Shown here: one piece after another, positions 24,695 through 32,614 of the stretch
How the letters are laid out: every line of letters starts with the position of its first letter
Numbering within the stretch: position 1 is the first letter of the stretch
NCBI GenBank assembly: GCA_937942085.1
Contig: CALDGA010000161.1
Span: forward strand, 1 to 51,138
Direction: 5' to 3'
Source of the DNA: an uncultured Flavobacteriales bacterium
GTDB taxonomy: Bacteria; Bacteroidota; Bacteroidia; Flavobacteriales; Schleiferiaceae
Length of the DNA stretch: 51,138 nt
The notes under the pieces: model-generated
The model's input: only the letters and a program-made list of their open reading frames with translations
Databases searched by the model: none
Told to the model about the DNA's origin: nothing
Position numbers and translations under genes: made by a program

Positions 24695-26749
24695 ATGAAA
24701 AGAATCTTTCCTGTAGCTCTTCTCGGAGCACTCGGCTTGTTCAGTTGTCAATCTGATGTAGTAAACCCTACTGATGTCAATATTGTCGCCGAACCCGCCC
24801 TCGCCTTCCCGTTAGGAAGCGTAAACCTGACCATGGAGCACCTCCTAGCTCCTGACGACAGCTTGATTTACAACGACAATGCCACTTACAAGGTGGTTGT
24901 CGCGCAAGACAGCGTTTTTGGAATCAACGTGAACGATTTGATTTCAATTCCTGCTCAAAGTCCTTCCTCTAGCGCGATTAGCATGGGGACGATTGCCGTG
25001 GACAACGTAACGATGTCACAAAGCATTGCACTTGGTGCTATTGCGAGTGATGCAGGCTTGACCTCAATCACTTCGGCTCACGGATCTAATGCACCTTTTC
25101 CATCAATGAATGAAAGTAATGTTGGAACATACGGTGGTAGCGGATTTGGATCTTTCAGCAGTGCTTCCTTTTCAAACGGTACGCTCTCGTTGGAATTGAC
25201 CAACAACTGGCCTGTGCCAGTTTCCCTCGGTGTAGATTTGGTCAATACTGCAACCGGAAGTACAATCGTATCATATTCTTTATCAAACGCTAGTGCCAAT
25301 GGAGGAACGGTAACAGATACAGAATCTCTCGTGAACAAAACGCTGCCAAGTAGCATAGGTTTCAAAATCACTTCTTTGACTTCTCCTGGCTCAGGGACTT
25401 CATTTGTTGGTATTGATACCACTGATAACCTCGTATTGGACATCTCTTCGGCAGATTTGGAAGTATATACTGCAGTGACTCAAATTAATTCGCAAGATAT
25501 TTCCTCGGATACTCAATACGTTGATTTGAGCACAGGCGGTAGCGAAGAATTAAGGGAACTAATGCTTGCAACTGCAAGTTTTGATTACGAATTCACTTCC
25601 TCACTCGCGACTGATTTGGAATTGAACTTGAACTTCCCTGGTTCGGACAAAAACGGTAATGAAATAGATACCACCATTACTATTTCAGCCGGTGCCACGA
25701 CTACAGGTTCAATCAACATGAACAACACCATTTTGGATCTTACTCAGGACCCAGCTCAGAACCACAGCAGATTACCTATTGCGGTAAGCGCTACTCTTTT
25801 AGGTTCCACCAGTATGGTAACTGTGGATAGCTCAGATGCATTGAACATGACCTTTGAAATGGCCAATCTCCAGTTCGGTCACATAAAAGGTTTCTTCGGT
25901 ACACAGCAGATCACTATTGATCCAGGGGCTGTGGATTTAGCCATAGACTTCCTTGATAACTTCGATGGTTCGATCAGTTTTGCAGAACCTAGTATTTCTA
26001 TGGATGTGACCAATTCTATTGGCCTACCCATCGAATTAGTCCTAGATTTTGCTTCTTACAAAGATGGAACTGCTTACGCTTTGAATGGTCCAAATTATGT
26101 ATTGCCTTACCCTACAACACTAGGCAATACAGCTACGGGAACCTTGAGCTTCGACAACACGAACTCATCCATCGTAGATGTCTTCACCCTTCCAAAAGAT
26201 AGTATTGTATACGGAGGAGAGGTCAATGTAAATCACGATACCGCGACTTTCGGCACAGATAATTTTGTGACCAATACCTCTTCTATTTCTGGAGATCTTC
26301 TCATGGAAATGCCCTTTTACTTCACCGCTTCAGGTCTAGCCTTCGGTGATACCTTGGCAACGGATATGGACAACGCCAATGCCTTGCCAGAGGGCGCTAC
26401 GTTGGAAAGTGCTAAAATTCTTTTGCAAACGACCACTACCCTGCCTTTGGACGCTAATGTTCAGATCAAGTTCTACGATGCTTCTTGGAACGAGGTCATG
26501 ATGAAGGATCTTGGATTGATGGAAAGTGGGACGCCAGATGCGGCAGGTATCATTACCACTGCCAATGTTCTCGATAGTGAATTAGCACTAGATGCTACAG
26601 AAGCGCTTACGCTATTGAACGCTAAGCATATTGTCGCAGAAGCTACTATGGATACTTACAACGCAGGCAATGATCCTGTGAAGTTGAGGATGGATGCTAC
26701 ATTAAAATTGGACCTAGGGGTTCAATTTCAAGTGAAATACGAACTATAA
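24695..26749 (+). CDS. Large predicted lipoprotein of unknown function
   Basis: Protein of 684 residues with a lipoprotein signal: basic start, hydrophobic core and LGLFSC, giving Cys18 as the lipidated residue. The mature chain is rich in Ser, Thr, Asp, Asn and Gly and low in charge, with many alternating strand-like stretches, as in secreted beta-sandwich proteins. No catalytic motif, repeat unit or T9SS sorting domain was seen. Segments such as LELTNNWPVPVSLGVDLVN and ITNSIGLPIELVLDF-like stretches recur in weakly similar form, hinting at two or more related beta domains. It shares a promoter with the downstream DUF5723 gene (12-bp gap), so the two may form a surface complex. I do not recognise the family. 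Confidence 0.75.
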   Translation: MKRIFPVALLGALGLFSCQSDVVNPTDVNIVAEPALAFPLGSVNLTMEHLLAPDDSLIYNDNATYKVVVAQDSVFGINVNDLISIPAQSPSSSAISMGTIAVDNVTMSQSIALGAIASDAGLTSITSAHGSNAPFPSMNESNVGTYGGSGFGSFSSASFSNGTLSLELTNNWPVPVSLGVDLVNTATGSTIVSYSLSNASANGGTVTDTESLVNKTLPSSIGFKITSLTSPGSGTSFVGIDTTDNLVLDISSADLEVYTAVTQINSQDISSDTQYVDLSTGGSEELRELMLATASFDYEFTSSLATDLELNLNFPGSDKNGNEIDTTITISAGATTTGSINMNNTILDLTQDPAQNHSRLPIAVSATLLGSTSMVTVDSSDALNMTFEMANLQFGHIKGFFGTQQITIDPGAVDLAIDFLDNFDGSISFAEPSISMDVTNSIGLPIELVLDFASYKDGTAYALNGPNYVLPYPTTLGNTATGTLSFDNTNSSIVDVFTLPKDSIVYGGEVNVNHDTATFGTDNFVTNTSSISGDLLMEMPFYFTASGLAFGDTLATDMDNANALPEGATLESAKILLQTTTTLPLDANVQIKFYDASWNEVMMKDLGLMESGTPDAAGIITTANVLDSELALDATEALTLLNAKHIVAEATMDTYNAGNDPVKLRMDATLKLDLGVQFQVKYEL

Positions 26750-26761
26750 ACAGTACTAAAG

Positions 26762-28285
26762 ATGAAAAAGATAGCACTATTACTATTGACCATCGTTACT
26801 GTTTCGAGTAACGCACAGAACTTGACTACTTTCGGTCTATCGGGGAATGCCAATAACTTAACACACAACCCGGCCGCTGATCCATTGACTTCATTTCACC
26901 TTAACTACGCTGGTCTCAACGCTACTCTCGGAATGAATCAAACGGCAGGTAATATTTTCGCCACTACGGATGTACTTGCAAATTTGAGTAATCTCAATTC
27001 GAATACATTGAGTCTTACTGGAGAAACCAGCATTGATATTTTCCACCTCGGGTTTAAGGCAGGTAAAAACTATGTTTTCGCCGGCTATACCCAGAACATT
27101 GCCTTTGGATTAGATTTCGATAAGGACCTTGCCCAATTTGCGAAATATGGTTTCGGAGATGGCAATGGCAACTTGAATTTGAACTACCAAGGTGATTTCA
27201 GCGATCTCGGTACCTCGCTCGATGTTACAAACGATGTATTCGTAGGGTTGCAGCGTTCTTTCATGGAGAACAAACTACGATTAGGTGTGAGTGCGCATCA
27301 GATTGGTTATGGTTTGGGCATGAGAGTGCAAGCCGATGCATTCAGCATCAACAGCACAGCCACGTCCGTTCCCGGACGCAACAATGTGAATGTGAATTAT
27401 GACTTCACCATAGCTACAGCGGGTGTATTGGATGCTACAGCAACGACAGATCAGCTATCTGATTTGGGCAATGCTCTAGCCGCTACAGATGCGCTTGTTG
27501 CGAGCCTTACTACCCCAGCGAACAGTACAACGGCCTTTACCCTGGGAGCAAATTACAAACCTATCGATAAGCTTAGCCTCCAGTTCAGTATGAGTGGCTT
27601 GGGAGCCTCTCCTATTGCCATTTCAACAGATGTGGCAAAGCGCCTTGCAGGAGGTGTATCCATCGATGGTTTCGAGTACATCAGCAATGCAACTGATACA
27701 CTTGGCACTGCTGTACGCAACGAGGTACAGAGCTTTACGGACGGTATTTCTAATGGTCTCAACACCAACCTAGAGAACACTACCTTCAGCTACGAATATG
27801 CGGTACCACAAGTAACTAATGCAGCGATGAACTACCACCTCAAGGGTCAAACCTATGTTGGTGTGCATTACACGAGCCGTACGAACTCCATTACGGATTA
27901 TGAGTACTTAGGGTTCACCTCATTATTGTGGTTGCACAAAAACATTCAATTGAAGGGTGCTTACTACCTAACGATGAATGAGAATAATGCAGATCTAATC
28001 ACAACCGCATTACAATTCAGAGTTACACCACTATTACAGGTATATATTGGAACTACTACAACTGGCGATATCGCAACGGTTGCAGCTAATTCAAGCGAGT
28101 CTATTATGGTAGGTGCTGCCACTCAAGGAGTAAACGTGACGGCAGGTTTAAGTATGGTATTCTTCGATCAAAGATTTAAAAAAGGCAGTAAGAAAAAAGA
28201 AGAAACTCCAACCCTAACCCCTCAAGAGGTTAAGAAGGTCATTGAGGCATACGATCAAAGCAAAACGGTTAAAAGTAACAAGTGA
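26762..28285 (+). CDS. DUF5723-like outer-membrane beta-barrel protein
   Basis: Protein of 507 residues with a signal peptide ending SSNAQ. It has the features of the DUF5723/PorV-like barrel group: an early NPAADP motif (cf. NPA in FadL/PorV-type barrels), many short amphipathic strands (FHLNYAGLNATLGM, YVFAGYTQNIAFGLDFD, KLSLQFSMSGLG, IQLKGAYYLTM, QVYIGTTTTGD), and the end of the barrel near GLSMVFFDQRF. A lysine-rich tail (about 470-507) follows the barrel and would lie in the periplasm. Function is not known for this group. It is second in a two-gene unit with the lipoprotein, and a perfect bidirectional terminator follows its stop. Confidence 0.75.
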   Translation: MKKIALLLLTIVTVSSNAQNLTTFGLSGNANNLTHNPAADPLTSFHLNYAGLNATLGMNQTAGNIFATTDVLANLSNLNSNTLSLTGETSIDIFHLGFKAGKNYVFAGYTQNIAFGLDFDKDLAQFAKYGFGDGNGNLNLNYQGDFSDLGTSLDVTNDVFVGLQRSFMENKLRLGVSAHQIGYGLGMRVQADAFSINSTATSVPGRNNVNVNYDFTIATAGVLDATATTDQLSDLGNALAATDALVASLTTPANSTTAFTLGANYKPIDKLSLQFSMSGLGASPIAISTDVAKRLAGGVSIDGFEYISNATDTLGTAVRNEVQSFTDGISNGLNTNLENTTFSYEYAVPQVTNAAMNYHLKGQTYVGVHYTSRTNSITDYEYLGFTSLLWLHKNIQLKGAYYLTMNENNADLITTALQFRVTPLLQVYIGTTTTGDIATVAANSSESIMVGAATQGVNVTAGLSMVFFDQRFKKGSKKKEETPTLTPQEVKKVIEAYDQSKTVKSNK

Positions 28286-28291
28286 TATTTC

Positions 28292-28322
28292 TAATAAAGC
28301 CCGGCTCCGCCGGGCTTTATTA
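28292..28322. terminator. Perfect bidirectional terminator between convergent genes
   Basis: A 14-bp perfect stem (TAATAAAGCCCGGC / GCCGGGCTTTATTA) with a 3-base loop has A-rich outer arms that give a T run on both strands. It serves the DUF5723 unit from the left and the DUF58 unit from the right; the DUF58 stop codon at 28320-28322 is part of the stem. Confidence 0.92.
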
Positions 28323-29204
28323 TGCCAATAATTTTCTAAGTAGTACGACCGGATCTTCGTCTACATTGAGTGCATCTATGGATATCCCCGCCCCTCTTGA
28401 AGTGAGCTCCAAGGTGGAGAGTTGCTCCATACAGAAATTCGTGAATCGGCGCACTTCCTCCTCCGTGAGGTAGGTCTTTTTGCCCGTTTCATGATCAATC
28501 ACCTGGTGACCGGATAGTCCTTTTCCATCTATCTCAAACTGCTTGCTATACATGATCATTAACCGAACATGATGATTGACGTGTTTGAATTTTGAAAGCG
28601 ATTGAACTAATGCAGGAATATCTTGGTGATAGACATCTGTGAAGGCTAGAATTTGACTTCGCTTCGGCAACCTCGAATGCAGAGTTTCGAGCTGGTCTAA
28701 AAATACCTCATTACCAATCTGGCGCTCTTGTAAACCCCGGATGTTGTGTAAGAGCAGTTGAATGTTTTCCTCCTTGTTGGAGCTTTCAAAAAATTGGGCA
28801 TCGGCATCATTCACCTCAAACAATCCCAATGCATCTCGTTGCTTCTGCAGTAGGGATGCAATGAGGGTGATCACTTGAACGGTACGCTCCCACTTCCCTG
28901 CATCTTCATTCGGGTAAAACATACTGGAACTGGAATCCAAAACGAAGAATGTCCGCATATTAGATTCTGCCTCATACAATTTGGTCAGGAAGCGATCCGT
29001 CTTCGCATATACCGACCAATCAATGTGTTTGGGGGAATCACCCGGTACATACTGACGGTGCTGGGCAAATTCTACGCTGTAGCCGAAATCAGGGCTGCGG
29101 TGCAGCCCTGATATAAAGCCTTGGACGCGTTCTTGCGCCCACCAATACAAGTCGTTGATTTGGTCTGTATTCACTAGCTCAGCTCTAATTTCTTCCGAGC
29201 CCAT
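28320..29204 (-). CDS. DUF58 family protein (vWA-like)
   Basis: Protein of 294 residues in the DUF58 family. The N-terminal mark is present as GYSVEFAQHRQYVPGDSPKHIDWSVYAKTDR (the usual form is F.E.R.Y..GD..R.IDW..TART). Next comes a von Willebrand A-like fold with the metal-site motif FFVLDSSSSM. DUF58 proteins usually work with a MoxR AAA+ ATPase in assembling or activating protein complexes; no MoxR gene is adjacent here. Instead two small helical proteins precede it. Its ATG lies 31 bases inside the previous gene, so the three are translated as a unit. The first hundred bases of the gene contain an 11-bp perfect inverted repeat. Confidence 0.9.
   Translation of the reverse strand: MGSEEIRAELVNTDQINDLYWWAQERVQGFISGLHRSPDFGYSVEFAQHRQYVPGDSPKHIDWSVYAKTDRFLTKLYEAESNMRTFFVLDSSSSMFYPNEDAGKWERTVQVITLIASLLQKQRDALGLFEVNDADAQFFESSNKEENIQLLLHNIRGLQERQIGNEVFLDQLETLHSRLPKRSQILAFTDVYHQDIPALVQSLSKFKHVNHHVRLMIMYSKQFEIDGKGLSGHQVIDHETGKKTYLTEEEVRRFTNFCMEQLSTLELTSRGAGISIDALNVDEDPVVLLRKLLA
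29088..29112 (-). repeat. Perfect inverted repeat inside the DUF58 gene
   Basis: ATCAGGGCTGC and GCAGCCCTGAT flank a 3-base loop within the codons of the DUF58 N-terminal region. It would form a strong hairpin in the mRNA. No T run follows on either strand, so it is not a standard terminator. Confidence 0.8.
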
Positions 29205-29587
29205 GAAGATAAGGTGATGTAATCAAGGGGCACCTCAGAATTCACAAGCTCGAGAACTAATTTTATTCTCCATCGCAATAAACGAATTCGTTCAATCAAA
29301 TCCGAAGGAAACCCGCCCCTTATCATGCGCGCAGTGTTGGCAATTCTAATGTGTTCCAATAGCAGTGTCAATCGCTTCATCGCATTTTGATAATAGCTAA
29401 TGAACGTATGCTCGAATCTAGCACTGACCCCTAAATCCAAATCATTGCAAATACCGACAATATCGTCCTTGATTTTAAAGGCAAGATTGAAGGTCCCATT
29501 GCTATGATATCCTCTGGTAAGGTCTTGAATGGTTCTATTGATGGCCAGGGATTCCTGATACATCGGTTGAGAGATATGTGTTTTCAT
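29174..29587 (-). CDS. Small all-helical protein, possibly four-helix-bundle (IVP/Avd-like)
   Basis: Protein of 137 residues with no signal peptide and four predicted helices. The run YQESLAINRTIQDLTRGY, then FNLAFKIKDDIVGICNDL, FEHTFISYYQNAMKRLTLLLEHIRIA and LIERIRLLRWRIKLVLELV follows the layout of the four-helix-bundle family found in 23S rRNA intervening sequences and related to Avd accessory proteins, but the match is distant. The usual N-I-A-E-G motif between helices 2 and 3 is replaced by NDLDLGVSAR. It starts 2 bp after the companion gene and overlaps the DUF58 start by 31 bases. I cannot assign a function. Confidence 0.5.
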   Translation of the reverse strand: MKTHISQPMYQESLAINRTIQDLTRGYHSNGTFNLAFKIKDDIVGICNDLDLGVSARFEHTFISYYQNAMKRLTLLLEHIRIANTARMIRGGFPSDLIERIRLLRWRIKLVLELVNSEVPLDYITLSSWARKKLELS

Positions 29588-29589
29588 GG

Positions 29590-30018
29590 TTAGTTCGGGC
29601 GGTTTAAGTTTTGAATTTGAAAAAGATAAATACGCATCTGCCCTACCTCATTTTGCAGGCGGTAGTACAATTCATGAATTTCGTGCAGCACATGGTCCAT
29701 CCCAGGAAAATCAAGTCCTTCTTGAATGATACACCGCAATAAGGTCTTGAATTCAATGACTTGGTGAACAAGAAAATCATACGCTAGAATGTGTTGTTCT
29801 AGCGGGCTTTGCTCATTGAATTCACAAATCGCTTGCGTCATAAATACATGGCATTGCAACATACTTTCATAAACCGGTTGGCCTTTAAGCTCATGGAAAT
29901 ACGTTAGCACGCGATGCGCGGATTGCTGAAGGAAGAAAGTCGATTTACTCTGGATCAAATGTGTATTACTGTACATTTTTACGGTATTTGAGTGTTGTTT
30001 ATTGATGACCGAAGGCAT
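29590..30018 (-). CDS. Small all-helical protein of unknown function
   Basis: Protein of 142 residues from the ATG giving MPSVINKQHS; a TTG seven codons upstream and an ATG 14 codons downstream (MYSNTHLIQ) are alternatives. The core is helical: FFLQQSAHRVLTYFHEL, YESMLQCHVFMTQAICEF, LEQHILAYDFLVHQVIEFKTLLRCII and LHEIHELYYRLQNEVGQMRIYLFQIQ. Spacing of the helices is like the next gene, so the two may be distant paralogues. There is no signal peptide or membrane segment. It is the first gene of the three-gene unit ending in DUF58. No promoter box was found in the 190 bp upstream. Confidence 0.55.
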   Translation of the reverse strand: MPSVINKQHSNTVKMYSNTHLIQSKSTFFLQQSAHRVLTYFHELKGQPVYESMLQCHVFMTQAICEFNEQSPLEQHILAYDFLVHQVIEFKTLLRCIIQEGLDFPGMDHVLHEIHELYYRLQNEVGQMRIYLFQIQNLNRPN

Positions 30019-30179
30019 TGGTTGGATATGGTGGACCAATGGCCCTTAGGTTCTCGAAAAAAGTAGTCTTCATACCACTGTTTTCTTCGTGGAAGAGAAA
30101 TGTTCATGGCGATTAACGGTTTTGTCTGTTTTTAAAACTACGAGGATATCCTTCAAAAAATTGTGAGTTTGGAAAACTT

Positions 30180-30199
30180 TAGGTTATTCACAATACCTA
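30180..30199 (+). promoter_or_regulatory. Imperfect palindrome before the GHMP kinase gene
   Basis: TAGG(T)TATT and AATACCTA pair as eight base pairs with one bulged base and a 3-base loop, ending 10 bp before the ATG. It could be an operator or a leader hairpin. Apart from this the 190-bp divergent region shows only AT-rich sequence and a weak box TGAGTTTG at 30164-30171. Confidence 0.25.
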
Positions 30200-30209
30200 T
30201 TTTAGGGCC

Positions 30210-31193
30210 ATGATTATCACCAAAACCCCTTTCCGTATTTCCTTTGTTGGCGGCGGTAGTGATTTGCCCGCCTTCTTCGAGAAACAAAAAGGTGCCGTGC
30301 TCAGTACTAGCATTAATAAGTACATGTACATTAGCACCCATCAGTACTTCGAAGCGGATAAAATCCGTTGTAAGTACTCTCAAACAGAGACGGTTGGGGA
30401 TGTCAAGGAATTGAAGCACCCCATCCTAAAAACGGTACTGAGCGATTTTCATCTCAACGGGATCGAGGTGAGTTCCATTGCGGATATACCTGGTGGGACA
30501 GGTATGGGCAGTAGCTCGAGTTTTACCGTTGGGCTGCTCCACAATCTGAATACCTACATCGGAAAGGAAGTTAGTAAGGAGGCATTGGGTGCCGGCGCGT
30601 GTCGCATTGAGATTGAGCTTTTGGGCGAGCCCATAGGCAAGCAGGATCAATATGCGGCGGCCTACGGAGGCTTGAATGTGATTGAATTCAATCCGAACGG
30701 TACGGTGACGGTGAGCCCTGTGAATATTAGTGATGAGATCAGGGACCAATTGGATCAAAATCTAAAACTCTATTATCTCGGCAATCAAAGATCTGCCAGC
30801 GCCATTCTTTCCGAGCAGAAGAAAAACACCTCTGCCGAGGATAAATTCAAGGCCTTGGAACATATGGTGAGCCTCGTTTACAAACTTCGAGACAGTTTGG
30901 AAGCCGGTAAATTGGATGATTTTGGAGCCCTGATGCATGAGAATTGGTTGCTTAAACAGCAACTCGCTTCTGGTATTACCACCCCTCAAATCACTGAAAC
31001 TTACGATGCTGGCTTAAAAGCGGGTGCCTTGGGAGGCAAGTTATTGGGAGCCGGTGGTGGCGGCTTTATGCTGTTCTATGCTCCAGAAGAGGTGCATGAA
31101 GCACTGGATCTGGCTATGGAAGGTGTCGGGGCTACTCCTTTTGAGTTCTCTATGGAAACGGAAGGCTCCAAACTCATACATGTGGAAAGATAA
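30210..31193 (+). CDS. GHMP kinase, D-glycero-alpha-D-manno-heptose 7-phosphate kinase-like
   Basis: Sugar kinase of 327 residues. It begins TKTPFRISFVGGGSDLPAF, the typical opening of HddA-type enzymes. The GHMP ATP loop is IPGGTGMGSSSSFTVG (about residues 93-108), DQYAAAYGGLN follows, and the C-terminal motif is LLGAGGGGFMLFY. The HddA branch phosphorylates heptose 7-phosphate at C1 on the way to GDP-heptose for S-layer or O-antigen glycans; related kinases act on fucose or other sugars. None of the partners (gmhA, gmhB, hddC) is nearby, so substrate is inferred by resemblance only. It is transcribed alone between the divergent helical-protein unit and the rpsP promoter. Confidence 0.87.
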   Translation: MIITKTPFRISFVGGGSDLPAFFEKQKGAVLSTSINKYMYISTHQYFEADKIRCKYSQTETVGDVKELKHPILKTVLSDFHLNGIEVSSIADIPGGTGMGSSSSFTVGLLHNLNTYIGKEVSKEALGAGACRIEIELLGEPIGKQDQYAAAYGGLNVIEFNPNGTVTVSPVNISDEIRDQLDQNLKLYYLGNQRSASAILSEQKKNTSAEDKFKALEHMVSLVYKLRDSLEAGKLDDFGALMHENWLLKQQLASGITTPQITETYDAGLKAGALGGKLLGAGGGGFMLFYAPEEVHEALDLAMEGVGATPFEFSMETEGSKLIHVER

Positions 31194-31206
31194 TCCGCAT
31201 TAGTAC

Positions 31207-31234
31207 TTGCATTCAATTACTTTCCTTACTTTTG
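31207..31234 (+). promoter_or_regulatory. Bacteroidota-type promoter for rpsP operon
   Basis: TTG at 31207-31209, a 17-bp spacer and TACTTTTG at 31227-31234 give the best promoter match in the window. The leader is about 50 nt and holds a small GC hairpin (31260-31272, GGGT / ACCC with a TTCGG loop). Confidence 0.75.
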
Positions 31235-31289
31235 CGCCTCATTAATTTATTAATTAACTGGGTTTCGGACCCTTGTAAAACAATTAATT

Positions 31290-32093
31290 ATGGCAACAAA
31301 GATTCGTTTGCAACGTGGTGGACGCAAAGCACGTCCTATTTACTCAATCGTAGTGGCAGATGCTCGCGCTAAGCGTGACGGTCGTTTCATCGAGAAACTA
31401 GGTACGTACAACCCTAACACCAACCCGGCAACAATCGATCTAAACTTTGACTCAGCTCTATCTTGGGTCATGAAAGGTGCTCAGCCTACTGATACTGCTC
31501 GTGCAATTCTATCTTACCGTGGTGTAATGATGAAAAAGCACTTGTTGGAAGGTGTACGCAAAGGTGCTTTGACTGAAGAGCAAGCAGAAGCAAAGTTTGA
31601 AGCTTGGACAAACGAGAAGGAGTCTAAGATTCAAAACAAAGTAGAATCTCTAGCTAGTGCAGATGCTAAGGCGAAGTCAGAACGTTTGGCTGCTGAATCT
31701 GAAGCAAACAAAGCACGTGCTGCAGCTATTGCTGCTGCAAACGCACCTGTAGAGGAAGCACCGGCTGAAGAAGCAGTTGCTGAGGCAGAAGAAGCTACTG
31801 AGGAAGTACCGGCTGAAGAAGCGGTTGCTGAGGCAGAAGAAGCTACTGAGGAAGTACCGGCTGAAGAAGCGGTTGCTGAGGCAGAAGAAGCTACTGAGGA
31901 AGCACCGGCTGAAGAAGCGGTTGCTGAGGCAGAAGAAGCTGCTGAGGAAGCACCGGCTGAAGAAGCGGTTGCTGAGGCAGAAGAAGCTGCTGAGGAAGCA
32001 CCAGCTGAAGAAGCGGTTGCTGAGGCAGAAGAAGCTACTGAAGAAGTAGTTGCTGAAGCTGAGGAAGCTACTGCAGAAGAAAGCGCAGAGTAA
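31290..32093 (+). CDS. rpsP: Ribosomal protein S16 with long repetitive acidic tail
   Basis: S16 of the 30S subunit. Residues 1-80 are the normal domain ([50 protein letters not shown]). Bacteroidota S16 has an extra helical part, seen here to about residue 150 as a Lys/Ala/Glu-rich coiled stretch. From residue 155 a further tail of about 112 residues is made of six near-identical 16-residue units ([16 protein letters not shown] type) and a partial one, giving 267 residues, about three times the E. coli length. The tail is strongly acidic and low in complexity, so it is probably flexible on the ribosome surface. rimM follows 2 bp later. Confidence 0.95.
   Translation: MATKIRLQRGGRKARPIYSIVVADARAKRDGRFIEKLGTYNPNTNPATIDLNFDSALSWVMKGAQPTDTARAILSYRGVMMKKHLLEGVRKGALTEEQAEAKFEAWTNEKESKIQNKVESLASADAKAKSERLAAESEANKARAAAIAAANAPVEEAPAEEAVAEAEEATEEVPAEEAVAEAEEATEEVPAEEAVAEAEEATEEAPAEEAVAEAEEAAEEAPAEEAVAEAEEAAEEAPAEEAVAEAEEATEEVVAEAEEATAEESAE
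31752..32072 (+). repeat. In-frame 48-bp tandem repeats in rpsP
   Basis: Six full 48-bp units and a partial seventh encode the acidic 16-residue repeats. Units differ mainly at the GTA/GCA (Val/Ala) and ACT/GCT (Thr/Ala) codons, so nucleotide identity is very high. Such arrays change copy number easily. Confidence 0.92.
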
Positions 32094-32095
32094 TT

Positions 32096-32608
32096 GTGCA
32101 AAAGGAGCAGTGTTTTTCACTCGGTAAAATCACGAAACTCCACGGGTACAAGGGAGGTCTTATTTTACATATAGACTCTTCTACCCCACAATACTTTAAA
32201 GATTTGGAATCAGTTCTACTGGACCTTGACCAGGAACTGGTTCCATTTTTTTTGAGTCAAAAGGGAAAACTCAACGGCAAGAAATTACTCATTTACCTCG
32301 AAGACGTTCGTCCTGAGGATGCTCACAAATATGTGGGTCGTGAGGCATATTTACCTGAATCCATGCTGCCTGAGGTTGAGGATGATGCGTATTATGACAA
32401 GGCCATTATTGGATATACGGCGTGGGACGGACCCAATGAAATAGGTGAAGTGGTTGATGTCGTGGAGAATTCAAGCCAAAACCTCTTTGTCGTAGAAAAG
32501 GGTGAGCAAGAATACCTAATTCCGGCCGTAGATGCGTTCATCAAGGGCATCGATACCAATGAAAAAATCATTTATCTTGAATTGCCCGAAGGTCTGCTTG
32601 ACCTATAA
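32096..32608 (+). CDS. rimM: Ribosome maturation factor RimM
   Basis: Protein of 170 residues that binds S19 in the 30S head and helps 16S rRNA mature. It starts with GTG, 2 bp after the rpsP stop. The N-terminal half has FSLGKITKLHGYKGGL, the RimM signature, and DVRPEDAHKYVGREAYLP. The C-terminal PRC-barrel half holds GEVVDVVENSSQNLFVV and EYLIPAVDAFIKGID. The gene order rpsP-rimM is conserved in most bacteria, but trmD and rplS, which usually follow, are missing here. Confidence 0.96.
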   Translation: MQKEQCFSLGKITKLHGYKGGLILHIDSSTPQYFKDLESVLLDLDQELVPFFLSQKGKLNGKKLLIYLEDVRPEDAHKYVGREAYLPESMLPEVEDDAYYDKAIIGYTAWDGPNEIGEVVDVVENSSQNLFVVEKGEQEYLIPAVDAFIKGIDTNEKIIYLELPEGLLDL

Positions 32609-32614
32609 TTCAAG

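Noticed and set aside
28292-28322. Mobile element end, suggested by the long perfect inverted repeat
   Set aside because: It lies exactly between two convergent stop codons, has terminator base composition and no matching repeat or target duplication nearby.
29174-30018. Diversity-generating retroelement, because one small protein resembles Avd
   Set aside because: There is no reverse transcriptase, template repeat or variable repeat in the window. The resemblance is only to the general four-helix fold.
31631-32120. Long open frames on the minus strand and in a second plus frame across the rpsP repeats (Ser/Ala-rich, Phe/Leu/Cys-rich and Lys/Leu/Arg-rich products)
   Set aside because: They arise because a 48-bp repeat free of stops in one frame repeats the same codons in all frames. 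The products are pure low-complexity and no start region or promoter supports them.
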